Shown here: positions 25,654 through 37,487 of the stretch, piece after piece | How positions within the stretch are numbered: the stretch's first letter is position 1 | Layout of the letters: each line of letters starts with the position of its first letter | Origin: Setophaga petechia | Lineage: Eukaryota; Chordata; Aves; Passeriformes; Parulidae | DNA: 64,000 nucleotides | Reading direction: 5' to 3' | Assembly (NCBI GenBank): GCA_024362935.1 | Contig: JANCRA010000009.1 | Location: 16,251,572 to 16,315,571 of the forward strand | Position numbers and translations under genes: made by a program | The notes under the pieces: generated by a model | Database searches by the model: none | Told to the model about the DNA's origin: nothing | Seen by the model: only the letters and a program-made list of their open reading frames with translations

Positions 25654-28600
25654 GAGAAAAGGAAGAAGAGTGTAGACTGAAGTATAGATACAAAAATCAA
25701 GCTTCATTTTTCTTACCATCATTCTTAATAATTTGAAATTTTTTCAAGGTTTCACAGAAAGGAATGCATTTACAAACATCTGTTTGATCTCATGAACTGC
25801 AATGGATTTCAGTCTTGCTGGAAAACAAGTTGCAGAATAAAATTCCCATTCTGTCTCAGCACTCATTCCCTTCATCCTCCTGATCATTTCACTCCTTTAG
25901 AAATGCCTTCCAATCCAGAAATCTTTTTTGATTCGATCTATTCCTACAGATGCAGGACACAGGAGCTCTGATAGAGGGACCCAAAACCTATCTGCCCAAT
26001 ATAATAACACTGTTCTTATTTTTAAAAAACAGGTACTGGTCAGGAGGTGGGCTGGGAAGGAGTGTAGAGAAGAAACTAGAAAATCAGTTTCAGAAAATCA
26101 CTAGAAAAAGAAATATAAGTGTCAAAATACAACAGCTTGTGTTAAGTGCGATACACTCAGAGCCTGACTTTAAACTGAATCTCATTTCTCACCATTCTTA
26201 ATGGGTTCTTCGCTCCTCTTCCTGATTCCACAGACTCCTTTACCATACAAAGCATTTCTGTTTATCAGTAACTTTAGTGAGGACCTTTTCATAAAACATT
26301 TAGCCGAGTACAACATTTGCTATGAGAAATTCTGACAGATGTTTTAGGAAAAGCAGCACCAAATATAGCTTCACTGCCTCATCATTTTGTTTTTATTGGA
26401 AAAGGAAAACATTTATCTTGACTCATAAAATGTATTTGTTTTTCATGTATTTTGCTCACCATATTTATTGTTGCTCTGCTCAAGAGACTGTTGAGAGCTT
26501 TATATTCTTCTTCAGTTCACTGGAAGGCTTGCCTCATTAGAGCTTATATATGGAGTCATCCAAACTACATTAGCCACCTTAAAGTTAAGGTTTCAGCTTA
26601 GACTGGTTGTCTAAACTCACACAATAGTCAAAGTATGACCTCTTCCATGTACCCTAAATGCTGTCCCTATAGGTATATCCTGGAACTGATAGCCCAAAAC
26701 ACCCTTTGTGTCTCTACCTATAGCAGCTTAAACTAGAGACAGCAGTTTTATCAGCTAAACTTAAGTAACAAGCATCCCCACTATGAAAAGCCTAAGACAG
26801 GATAATATAGTGTCACTTAATTTGAAATATGATGTAGTAGACATTTTGTTGTATGTGTGCAATAGACAGTCACAATACTCTAGTATTGCTGTAGCATAGC
26901 TGTAAGGCTGAATTGAACACAGGATGGACTCCAGCTGTTTGGTTAAAAAAAAATCCTAGCTAGCACATAATGAGTACTTATCTACAGCAAACTGGAATCC
27001 AGGTAACACAGCAATAGTCACTGAAATTGCTGAAGATTTGAACAATGCCCTCAACTGCAAGTGCCAAGCAGCCTGAGTGCAGCCATGCCATGACAGTTGC
27101 ACTAAGGCCACAGTAGGTGAGGGAAGAGCCAAGGGCTGTTCAAGCAACACAGTCAAAAGAGCAAGAGTTGTACCCATGACTGAAGCCAAATTTGTTATTT
27201 TCATATACATCTTCCTCTGACTTCATTTCTCTGGCCTTATTGTGTGATTCACATTAACTTCTAACAAGTAGGACAGAACCATAATGTCCAAAGGTTTAGA
27301 TCAGAAGACTGCTAGGTATGGTCTCTACAGCTCTAACTGTGTTTCCTTGACCGCACAACCATCATTGAATTTTCTTGAGATGGAGGAAGAGACAGATATC
27401 TGTAATTAGTAAAAAATATCAATTTAACTGGGTGAAGGGGTGCTTGCTTCCATCATTTCAACTCATGCTTATAGGATTTAAGACAGAGATGAAAGATGAA
27501 TGTGACAGAACAGAAAGATCTTACAGCAATCAAGCAATGTTATTAACATAAACAGGATCTCTGCTCTAGAATACAAAGATCTACCATAATTGCCAAAGAT
27601 ACTTGAGAAGCTGCATATGCTTCAATGCACCACAAACAGCTTAAATTATTAATGGGAGGGACAAAATAGTTCAGAATTGTGAGAGTGTCTTAGTTTACAC
27701 CTAGAAGTCATTTTCCATCCAACACAAAGACACACTTTATCAGCCTTTTTGTAGCAATTTTACTAAAAGTTGCTTTATGATTGAGCACATGCCAAAAGCT
27801 GTTTGTCCAGTTTTCTACACATGCCAGCTGATGCAAAAAGAAGAGGACAAAGATTTTGCTATGTAAAAGGCAAGACATCATGATATTACTGAAGAAAGCA
27901 TCTGCCAGGCATGAACCAGGACTTTCAGAAACAGGCTGTGCTCAACATCTCACAACCCAGTATAGATCATATAGCAGTCAATATACCATCAAAGATTCTA
28001 AAACAAATAAACATACACCTTACCTTCAGAAGATTTTCCTGTGGTTTCATTATCACCTACAACAGAGCCAATGTTTCAGGAACAGAGAAGGATGAGTAAT
28101 TCACACGTCATGTTCTGCATGCTGTCGTAACCTGCCTGTCTTAACTGCAAGTGCTTCCTTGAGAATGAAGCTAATGTTGTTATTTAGTACTAACAATATT
28201 AAATATCTTGGCAGAGGTTTGCACAATCTGCTCTTATTTCAGTCACTAAACAAAGGCTTGTAAAAAAGATTCAAGAGGAAGTAATTTACCCATTCACAGA
28301 TTAAAACTGGAAGTGCCAACTTAACACATTTTGGTATTTGCCAGGCAGGAAAGTTTGGTAGGGCATCAGAGAACCCCTGACTATACACAGGTTCTTAAGC
28401 ACAGGGAGAGACACATGTCCCAGCCTACTGCCTTTCAGGAGACCACCCAAAAATTTTGCTGACAGATACTAGGGAAAAGGGCATTGTTAGGGCAATATCA
28501 AGATGCACCTTCCCCTAGGTTGGTTCTTCTCTCCCATAAGGAGTAAGAAAGGCTGCTGATTATTTGCCAGTGGACACTGAGACATAATAAAGGTGAAATT

Positions 28601-31600
28601 CAGGTGGCCAAGGGCAGATGTGAGCTAGCATTTCTCTGCAAGTGGATCTATGATACCCACGCTCAGTTGTAGACCTACCGCAGCCCTCTGGGTGACTAGA
28701 GAGGAATCACTTAGTATGGTATTCATCTTATCCAAATTTAGACTCCTGCAGTATAAACATCTACATAGAAGCAAGTCACCCTGTGCTCTTTTTGTAGTCA
28801 ACAGAGAGAAATAGATACTTCTAGGGTGCAATTAATCTCATCCTAAAGAAGACATCTTCCAGATGATTTATCCCTTAAAAGTACCTGGTTTTCCCTGACT
28901 ATAAAGGGAGTCTGAGGTGATTTTTGCCATATGGACACCTCAGACATGAACAAATAATATATCTAGCAGAGCCATAAAGCCATTGATATTTCACACAGCC
29001 TGCAGTTAGTATAAATGTTTGGTCAATAATAACTTGAGCTGAACTCAGACGGTTGACCTAGAGGTGAATGGCTCTGTATTCCATTACTAAGTCTCTGAAT
29101 CATCCAGTGTCTCCTTTCTTTTTAAGTAAAGTTTCTCCCTGGGTTTTAGATGTCACTTAATGGAATGTGGATATTAAATGTATGTAAATCCATAACATTT
29201 TTGGATAGAGCTGCATTCTGCTATGTCCCATTATAAACACAATCCTATCCTCCTCTTTGGAGCTGTCAGTCTGTCAGGCAGAGGAGCCTGTGGACTCCCA
29301 AGGAAAATACTTGTACTTTCAACAGACTGTTGTTGCCAAAATGAAAGTTCCCAATGAAAATAGTTCTTGTGTGGAGACTATCAGAGAGACCCTCTTAAGC
29401 CATGTTTTTTATATCCTGGGATGATAGGAATTCCTTTACCAAAAGTACTGCAGCTTGGTTTTTTCCCCAGGTTGTTAATTTCCATTTTATTCTTATTCCT
29501 ATTCTCAGAATTCTCATTTTTTTCATAGAAGTATCTTCTACCCTTTTCACTTTTGTTTCACATTATTTTTCTGCACATTTTTTTACATTTTTCATTGGAA
29601 TTTCCACCTCAGTTTTAAAATATTATCAGGGTTTATGTTGGGTTTTTTAAAGAATTCTCATTGTACTTTTGCCTTCAACCTAGCAGTAAACTGCTGGAGC
29701 AGAATATCATTATTATTCATTTCAGTTTAAAGATGTTAATGCACCTGTATCTTCACTTAATCTTCAAATGCCAGGCACTGTTACTTCTCAGGTGCCACAT
29801 AGTGGAATGTGGATAAAAATCTCTGTTAAATTCACAGTACCTGTGTGTTAAACTGCTTTGCAATTTAAACATAATTCTACTGCAATACACAGCCTGTGCT
29901 TGTTAGCATGATCTAGATAACTATCTTCACCAGCATCCAAAACAGGTCCAGAATTCCATCTAGTCTGATGGGTCTTTCAGTGACCCACTTCAGATGAAGG
30001 ATTTTACCATATTCAAGACACTTTTCAAGCCCAATTTTTTTTAAAGGAGTTGTACAACAGACCTTGCTTTTTGAAACTTTCTCTGCACTTCCACTGGGAA
30101 GATTGTGTAGCCTAGACTGTGCGTAGAACACAGTGTTTCTTTTTCTCTGAGGACCAGATGTTATCTGGAACATTACCGAAAGAAATGATATAATCTTGTT
30201 TGTACTGTAAGCTCCTATGTAAGTTTTAGGCAGAATGATATTATCAGTGACAGCGATTCTTCAAATGCAGATTCTTCAAATTCTTCAAATCCACATCTTC
30301 AGGGTTTTCAGCAATTGCCTGAACTAGACAGAAACCAGTATCACAAGCAGGTTACTTCTGCAAACCAGAGGAGTACAATTGAAAAATGGTGCTTTGGAGA
30401 GGCCCATCTCCAGGCATCTCTCTGAAGTGCAGAATTTTCCTAGAGAATTACTTCCGATTAGACATTATCTTCAATGTACCTGAAGTCATATAAGAACTGT
30501 GACTTCCTGGCTAAAATACACCTCTAGATCTATTCTTAATAAATAGACTAATTCTTAGTTTCTCTCCATTTGTTTCTCCAGAGATACAGACACTTCCAGA
30601 ACTAGAGCAAGTTTGAAATTTTCTCTCCATTTTTCTGGTGTAGTACTGACATTCATGTAATGCAAATCTTGGGGACTAGAACAAGAATTATTTTTCCTTG
30701 CATTTGTATTTTAAGCATATTAGGTCTCTAGGCAAGTTTCCACAGACACACCCAGATCCTCTTGCTGGACCAAACCTGTTCAAGCTCTGGTACTGGTCCT
30801 TGCCCATCCTGTTGTGGGACTTGGTGAATTTCTCACCCACTTCTCACACTCTGGCTCACTTTCTGGGGAAGGATGTGGAGCAACTGACTGGTCCATGCAG
30901 TGTGTCATAAGGATGTGGGAGTAGGATTAACATCATACTGTGTAGCTCAGCCCATAAACACAGCCTCTCCACATGCAGTAGGATGGCTGCTGTCTCTCCG
31001 ACATAGTAACCCAGGATATCAGGTTGTCTCGGCTCTATGCTTCCAGAACTACTACTTTTTTCAGTTTACAGGCATTTAGAGTTTCTGTAATTAAATCCAA
31101 ATGCAAAGGCTAATTATTCATGTTATTATATTAACAATAGTTGCCATAAAAATGCAAGTAAAATACATATTTACATCTTTTTGAGATATAAATGACATTT
31201 TTGAGACTGGGTAACTGCTCACCACCAGTATTGGATACAAACAGGAAAATGAATTAACTTTTCCCTGTCCCACATGTCCAAGACATGATATGGTTGTCAG
31301 ATCATTTATTTTATTAGCATACTATAAATCCTAAAGAATAATAGGGAATGTGGGCCAGATCCCCACTGCTTTCAGCTCAGATGTGCCAGTTTACCTCAGT
31401 GCAGGAGGTTCAAAAATACTTCACTTCCATTAGCTTGGAAACCAGCGTTTCCTTACGGAAACATTCCCTATCTTATATAGTTACACATGATCCAGATCTA
31501 GCCCATTTCCTATTTTCCCCTGAGCACTTCTGGAATGTGATAACATAACAGTTGACTATATTATCACCTTTTATTTCCCTCCATTTTGTCATTCCCTTGC

Positions 31601-31671
31601 CATTGCTCAGGAGAGGAACAAGAAACTGTAGAGGTGAAGCTGTATAATGAAAAAGCTTGAACACTTTCTAC
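25654..31671. other. Unique AT-rich non-coding DNA
   Basis: A six-kilobase stretch with no gene, RNA gene or recognised repeat. Open frames are all under 90 codons. Near 30260 an ATTCTTCAAAT motif recurs two to three times over about 35 bp. Confidence 0.55.
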
Positions 31672-31675
31672 CTTC
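31672..31675. repeat. Left target-site duplication of the 1.1 kb LTR
   Basis: CTTC here matches CTTC at 32811-32814. Four bases alone could match by chance, but both copies abut canonical LTR ends. Confidence 0.5.
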
Positions 31676-32388
31676 TGTACAAAAACTCAACTACAAAGAA
31701 AGAAAATAAACACAAGGAAAATGAAAAGTGCATACAAACATCCCCCTCCTCCTCCCACCAAATTCCCAATACATTTACATTTCCCAAAATTATCAACACT
31801 CGGTCTGGTACCACCCTTTGGATAATCAAATCCTCAGTTCATCAAGAGTGGATGGAATCCTTCCTTGTGCTATGGACTTCTTGTTACAAGTAGCACCTCC
31901 CAGAGATCCTTTGCCATTGTGACATCTTCCTTCCATGCCAGGTGCTCTCACCACCGTGCATGGGGCAGGGGCTGCTTCGAGGGTGGTCTTTTTAAGGATG
32001 CCTCGTCCTGTTCCAAACAGAGCACAGTCTCTCTGTGGGATCTCTGTCCTCCCCATTTCTTTTACACCCCCTGGGGCCGAGGGGTCTCAACACTGAACAC
32101 TCTTGGCTCAGAACCATTGCCTCCCCCTGGATGCAGTCTCTGTATTACAAGGAAACAGTCCATGGCTATACAAAAAAAGAGTCCAGCAAAAAAAAGAAAT
32201 GCCACTCCATTTTCTCCATTCCTCTAACATCACTCTCTCTCTCTTGCCAGACCTCCCCACTGGCCCATTTCCTCCTTCATCCTCCTCTCTTATCTCTCTT
32301 CTAGGAAGGGTCAATGTTCTGTAAAGTTTTCATTGTCCACAAAGGGTTAAAACTCTCACAAGCGGCTGGGCTCCTGGCCGCACTGCCG

Positions 32389-32401
32389 CCCCCCCCCCCC
32401 C
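32389..32401. repeat. C13 homopolymer inside the LTR
   Basis: Thirteen C on the plus strand (G13 on the LTR sense strand). Other G-rich runs of the LTR sit nearby, at about 32470 and 32527. Read length errors are common at such runs. Confidence 0.92.
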
Positions 32402-32664
32402 TTTCGCCACAGCAGCACATGGTATCACATTCCAAGATAACAGTCCCAGGCATGGCTCTCTCTCTGGTGGGGGGGCTGTCCGATGGCTCCTGGGGTCTCT
32501 CTCTCTCCCACCCTTCCACCCTCGTGGGGGGGGTCAGGCCTACCTCTCCCAGGACTGCATGGCTTTTTCCCCTCTCCCCGTCCAGCTAGCAGCTGGGCTG
32601 GGGGGAGAGATGCAACGCTTTCCGCCGGGAATTCAAAGAGAGCTCTGAAGGCAGGGAGCCCTGC

Positions 32665-32754
32665 TTTTAACCCCTGTGTGGGTGTTCTCAGAGGCAGATC
32701 CAATGCTCCAGTGGTCAAACCAGGTGCCAATATTAAAATCTGAATACCTATTGG
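32665..32754 (-). promoter_or_regulatory. LTR promoter core (CCAAT and TATA-like)
   Basis: On the minus strand CCAAT (32754-32750) is followed about 80 bp downstream by GGTTAAAAGC (TATA-like). Any transcript would run leftward, towards 31.6 kb. Confidence 0.45.
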
Positions 32755-32810
32755 TGACCACAGCACAAACAGCATATCCCAGATGTCCCATTTCCGGTCA
32801 AACCACCACA

Positions 32811-32814
32811 CTTC
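32811..32814. repeat. Right target-site duplication of the 1.1 kb LTR
   Basis: CTTC directly follows the LTR terminus ACCACCACA and repeats the tetramer at 31672-31675. Confidence 0.5.
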
Positions 32815-34370
32815 CTCACAGCAACCTGATAGTGTTTCCTAGAATAAGATTTTCTGTTCCTGCAACACCTTCACATTTCTGACTCACTCCATATGACATC
32901 CATTCTCCTTTTCTATTGTATGGCTGCTCCATAGACTTTTACATTTCATCTTGCTGATTTAGGATCATCCACCTAATTTATTAAAGTCACTTTAAACTCT
33001 GATCATGTACTACAAATTGCTCATAATGTCTTCAGCAAATGTATCAAGTTCTTTTTTACACTGAAAGCCAAGACTTTAGCATGAAATACTCTCTACATCC
33101 CACTCCTGTAAGACTACACTTGGAGCCACACCTAACCAGCAAGTTACTTATGCCTTTAAAAGCCTCTGAAGTTTTTGAAAGGAGTATTTCAAACAGGTGT
33201 TCAATCAGCTTAGGTTGACCACTCTAGGTTTATGTCCTCAGCTTTGCAGGAGACCTGTGTGGGATAAGTCTGTCAAAATCAGGGAGACATCCCATATATT
33301 GTTTTTCTCTTATTCTCTAAATCAAATACTCTCAGAGAAGGAATTAAGACTGATTTTGACACAGTGTATTTTTTGCATGCTTAGGTGGGCTATTTTAACT
33401 CTTTAGGATCCTCCTGCAATTTATTTATGGTTTATTTAATAAGTTAATTCAGAACATTTCCAGGAGCTCCTATAAGGGATTAATTATAACTTCCTGATTT
33501 TTTCAGAAGAAACATATTTGCATCTTTTCCTGTTACTGTGAAGACTCACAAATGGATTGCACAGGATGTTTATGAGGTCTTGACAGTTGGAATACATCTA
33601 TCTACTCTTCAGCATGTTCTCTCCTTTATTTTACCTGAGCTCATATCTTCTCAACAAAGTTAGGCAGAAAAAAGCATTAAATATTTTAGACTTCTTTACA
33701 CCATGTCTGTCTTACTCTCCTTTCCTGTTACATAGGATGTGTGCTGTTCTGTTACTATTTGAACAGAAACACCTTGAAAATATTACTCCAAGCAGGATCA
33801 TAAGAAGAGTTATGGCAAGAAAGTCTTTCTCACCTGATTACCCTGTAAATATTCAGGAGAAGTCTTTAGCAAACATTTCACCAGTGGTACAGTAGTGACA
33901 GCAAAGGCTGAATGTGGCCTTTGGCCGAGGCACCATGAGATCTGTGAGGCTGTTTTGAACTGAGGCAGTTCTGAACCTGCCAGCAAAGTGAGTGATTTGC
34001 CACCAGATCAAGGAAGAGCAGCTCAGCATTTGACAGCACTCATTACTTGATGCTTCAGAATGATTTCTGCAGAGATTGAAGAGTTTTGAAGAACACTGAA
34101 AAGGGATTTTTCATTTTAGCCTCTGCTATTTACTGCAAGAGATATGGGGAGACACAACTGTGTGGAGGAGAGCCTTTATGATATGTGTGTACTGTTCCCA
34201 AGGCCTACATCAAAACATAAGCTGTTTAACCAGGACTTTTAAACATTTCCAATTAGTAGCAATCTTTAGCTGTTGTAATTCCCTTTTTTCACATTTTATT
34301 AATCTCATTTTTGTTTCCTCCTCTATTTCACAGGCCAATTTAGATCATGAAAAGAAAGGAAGGTGACTGA
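32815..34370. other. Unique AT-rich non-coding DNA
   Basis: No gene or recognised repeat. A 102-codon plus-strand frame (33587-33895) has no recognisable domain. Confidence 0.5.
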
Positions 34371-35193
34371 GTTCCACTGTGGAAAGAATGAGCCCATAGG
34401 GGCTTGCTAGGAGAATCTCCATGTCCCCACAGTGCTGTGCCCATGCTAGCACGGAGATGGTCTTCACATCCCTGGGCACCCTGCTGTATCCCACCCTTCT
34501 CTCAGCAGGCAGCATCCTCACATACACAGAGCCAGAGCATTTCCTCCCAAGGTTTACTCTGCCAACCACCTCCACGTCTGCCTGAGGCCTTCCCTCATTC
34601 TCACTGGCAAGCCCTGCCAAACATTGCCTGGAAAAGGGACCTCCTTCTCCTCTACACAGACCAGGATGGCACTTGGGGCTGGCACATGGCATTCCCACAG
34701 GACCACGTCCTGTCAGCAAGCAGCTGTGGCGAGGCCCATTGCCAGTTGTGGGAAGGCACATCGCCCTTTTCAGAGGATAAATAAAGTACTTTTGGCAGCA
34801 CATTCCCCCGTGGTGACTGGCCCCATGTCTCTCCTGTGTGGCAGGCAGATGGTGGCCGTGCAGGCGCCCAGCCAGCACCACAAGGCCCCACAGCCCCAGC
34901 CCCATATGCCCCACTCAGCTGCTGTCACCACTTGTCAGAGCAGGAGTCATTTTTCAAGTACCCCTAGCATGGGTGAGGCAAATGCACCAAAGGGCAAGCT
35001 GTGTTTTTCAGCATTAGTAGCTATGAGGCCAGAAGCTCCTGAAGTGCCAGAGGTGGGTGACTCTGACTTGCTGCCTGGTGGCAACAACACTAAGGGCGTC
35101 ATGGCTTTCTGCGCTGATAAATGGTGTAACAGAGATGTACAAGGAGAGAGAGGAAAAGGATTTGCGGTTTTCTTTAAGAGTAGATCACCTTAA
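34345..35193. other. GC-elevated block with long open frames on both strands
   Basis: Composition rises to roughly 57% GC. A minus-strand frame (34914 down to 34345) and a plus-strand frame (34624-35193) are each 189 codons and overlap by about 290 bp. A third plus-strand frame covers 34404-34784. Neither long frame begins at ATG, and neither shows a signal peptide, membrane segment, zinc finger, retroviral motif or other domain. Fewer A/T-rich stop codons in GC-rich DNA partly explain the length. An AATAAA lies at about 34780 on the plus strand. It could be an old repeat, a non-coding exon or chance. I do not recognise a gene. Confidence 0.2.
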
Positions 35194-36800
35194 CAATAAG
35201 TTTCCCTACAAATCTGCAGAGTTCAAACACTCTAAACTGTAACCTTGAGCTCAAATGTGAGAAGAAGCTGCTTTGCCAGTTCTTAACATAGCTCGACACC
35301 TGCACCCTCACTGCTGCTGCTGCTAAGGCCTGGAGTTACACAGTGCTGAGGTCTGGCATGGGAAAAGGAGGCTTGGACAGTACCACGGTAATTCATGCAT
35401 GAGGGAGTACTCAAAAGAAGATAAAGTGGGCATGTAAGTCTCTACCCACTTACAGTCTAAAGCCAAAATAAAGACAGTGAGGCGAAGACCACCTTGAAGA
35501 CTGCTACATCCCCACAGCAACACCAGTGCTGTGCTGGACTCCTGGGGCCAGGTTGGCAGCCCAAGCAAACAGCTTGCCTCTTTTGTCCTTCTTGTTAGCA
35601 GGAAAGTGAGCGCTGCACTATATGGCCTCATCTTGTGGGATTGATCACAGGTGACCTCTCAAGCAGACAGGGGCACTGCTGGGGAAGTGTCTTTGTCTTG
35701 CTCATGGCTTATCTGCTAGGATGGAGCAAAGCCATCTCTACTGCTTGGGCGTGTGGGAACAGAGCTCACCACTGCAAGGTCTGAACACGAGCTGGAGCAG
35801 GTCAGGGGTGAGCAGCAAGCAAAGGAGATAAGGGCATGACAAGGGCATGACAAGACTGGCAGATTTGAATCATCTGGGCTACAGGGTGCAAGGGTGTGTG
35901 CAGAAGTTGGAGCTACAGTTGGAGCTATTGTTCTAGAGTTGTTGAGAAAAAGTATACTTCAGGACTCCTGGAAACTAAGTAAAAAGTTGAAAATGCATTT
36001 CTTTTTCATTTTAAGTAATTGAACATGGATTATGCTTAGAGAGCTATTCTGGAAATCAAAAAGAGATTTTAGGAGCCATGGCACCAGTTCTGACAACCTG
36101 ATGTAGAGCAAGGTAGCTGCAGAAAGAGTCAAGATGTTTTCCCAGGTTACTTGCATCGACTCAGGTGTTGTTTTCCCAGTAATATGAGCAAAGGCTTCTG
36201 TAACATTTTCAGGCATAACCTTTGCTCTTACCCTGAATGCCCCTTGCCAAATGAGGCCACACTGGTCATCAGTACTCAGGATCACAGAAATTAATGCCAT
36301 AAAAGGAAGCTATGATTTTTTGCACACATTCATTACACCATTTTAGCATCTACAATATGGATACAAAAATCATCATTTTTTCCTTAGTCAATTATCCAGC
36401 TTTTGTGATCTAGGATTTCCTAAAACTTGTTTATAAGGGCTTTATTTTCACCTCAAGTTGTGCTAGTTACATTTAATCTAATTTTAATGTAGATAGTCTA
36501 ATAGAGTTTTCATCATGTAAATCCTCTTGGAAAAGGACTAATTTTAAGGTTCCAGAAAACTGTTGACATGCTATGGTCATGAATTAGCCCATGAATTTGT
36601 TAGAGGATGGCACTAATAATGCCAAGATCATAGACTTGATCCCTGTACATTCTCTGAAGAGAGGATCTGTCCAACTCAGACTTTTCTGTGATTTTCTCTC
36701 AAGGCTATAATACAAAGCAAGGTGCATTAGCTAAGTGTAATCTTAGGTTTAGAAGTCATTCCTCAAGCCTTCAAGAGATGTGAATCAGTGAGTTTTCTAA
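35194..36800. other. Non-coding DNA, composition returning to AT-rich
   Basis: The first 450 bp remain moderately GC-rich. An 11 bp direct duplication (AAGGGCATGAC) lies at 35830-35851. Minus-strand frames of 102 codons (35323-35631) and 113 codons (35959-36300) carry no recognisable domain. Confidence 0.45.
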
Positions 36801-36829
36801 CTGTGAAAAATGGTTTTCACAGATCACTG
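36786..36829. other. Strong DNA/RNA hairpin
   Basis: Nine perfect base pairs, CTGTGAAAA (36801-36809) and TTTTCACAG (36814-36822), enclose the 4-base loop ATGG. Outer arms CAGTGA (36786-36791) and TCACTG (36824-36829) pair as well, with an asymmetric bulge. The total is about 44 nt, shorter than a typical pre-miRNA. A role is not shown. Confidence 0.6.
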
Positions 36830-37362
36830 GCTTGATGGTAAAGATTTAAGATGCAAGGCAGATGTTTGGGATATTTGACCTCCCTTATTCCCTTCTAAAT
36901 TTGACTGGACTCTCTTAGGGCACTGCATATGTGTTGGTGCTGCCTCTTAGACACTGACACCATTCCCAGAGGGGCTCTTGCTTGGCATATCAAACAAGAT
37001 AATGTGATTACATATTTCTTTGACTGAATGAAGGTGGTTTTCCAGTCGAAGGGGAAGAAAGCTGTAGATTTTCAAAGTCAAGGTCATGTGTCCGATATTC
37101 CATCTACTGGGTAAGTTAGCTGGTAATCTCAGCATATATTTATGAAAAAAATACATAAATTATTACCTATTGCTCTTAAAATATCTCTGAAGGTGTTTTG
37201 AAACTTCATGGCTGGTAAGTAAGACATCTTTTCTGCCAAGGCATATCAGATGCCTTTGCCATATATACACTTTCATTCTACAGTAAGATAGAAGGAAAAA
37301 TCTATTTGTAGTTCAATGAATATTGCATGTTCTCTCATGTAGTTACTGAGCCTCTTCTGAGC
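36830..37362. other. Unique non-coding DNA
   Basis: No gene or recognised repeat. Confidence 0.55.
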
Positions 37363-37487
37363 TGGGTTTTTTTTTTTTGGGCGGGGGTTTTGGGGGCTTT
37401 TTTTGCATTTTTTGTGGGGGTTTTTTGTTTGGTCTTTTTGTTTGCTTGGTTTTTTGTTTTGTTTTTTTTTTTTTTTGGAAGGGGGGA
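37363..37487. repeat. G/T-rich low-complexity tract with G runs
   Basis: Long T runs are interrupted by GGG, GGGGG, GGGGG, GGGGG and GGGGGG at 37379-37381, 37383-37387, 37392-37396, 37416-37420 and 37481-37486. The first four G runs fall within 42 bases, so a plus-strand G-quadruplex with one long loop is possible. The two overlapping open frames here (repeated F/G or K/P residues) are artefacts of composition. Confidence 0.85.

Larger units (their letters stand above)
31676..32810 (-). mobile_element. Antisense solo LTR of an endogenous retrovirus, 1135 bp
   Basis: On the minus strand the element begins TGTGGTGGTTTGACCGG at 32810 and ends TTTTTGTACA at 31676, so it has TG/CA termini. Identical CTTC tetramers flank it. 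A CCAAT box (CCAATAG on minus, 32750-32754) precedes a TTAAAA TATA-like box (32665-32670), followed by CpG- and G-rich sequence that includes a G13 run. This matches LTR promoter architecture. No AATAAA is evident on the minus strand inside it. No coding region adjoins it, so it is a solo LTR. I associate the TGTGGTGGTTT start with bird ERV LTRs but do not assign a named family. The open frames within it (up to 128 codons) are not retroviral genes. Confidence 0.75.

Noticed and set aside
32425..32811. 128-codon minus-strand open frame
   Set aside because: It lies wholly within the LTR promoter region and is non-coding retroviral control sequence.
35959..36300. 113-codon minus-strand open frame with protein-like text
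   Set aside because: No recognisable family, no promoter or splice sites seen, and its length is within what chance can give over 64 kb on two strands.
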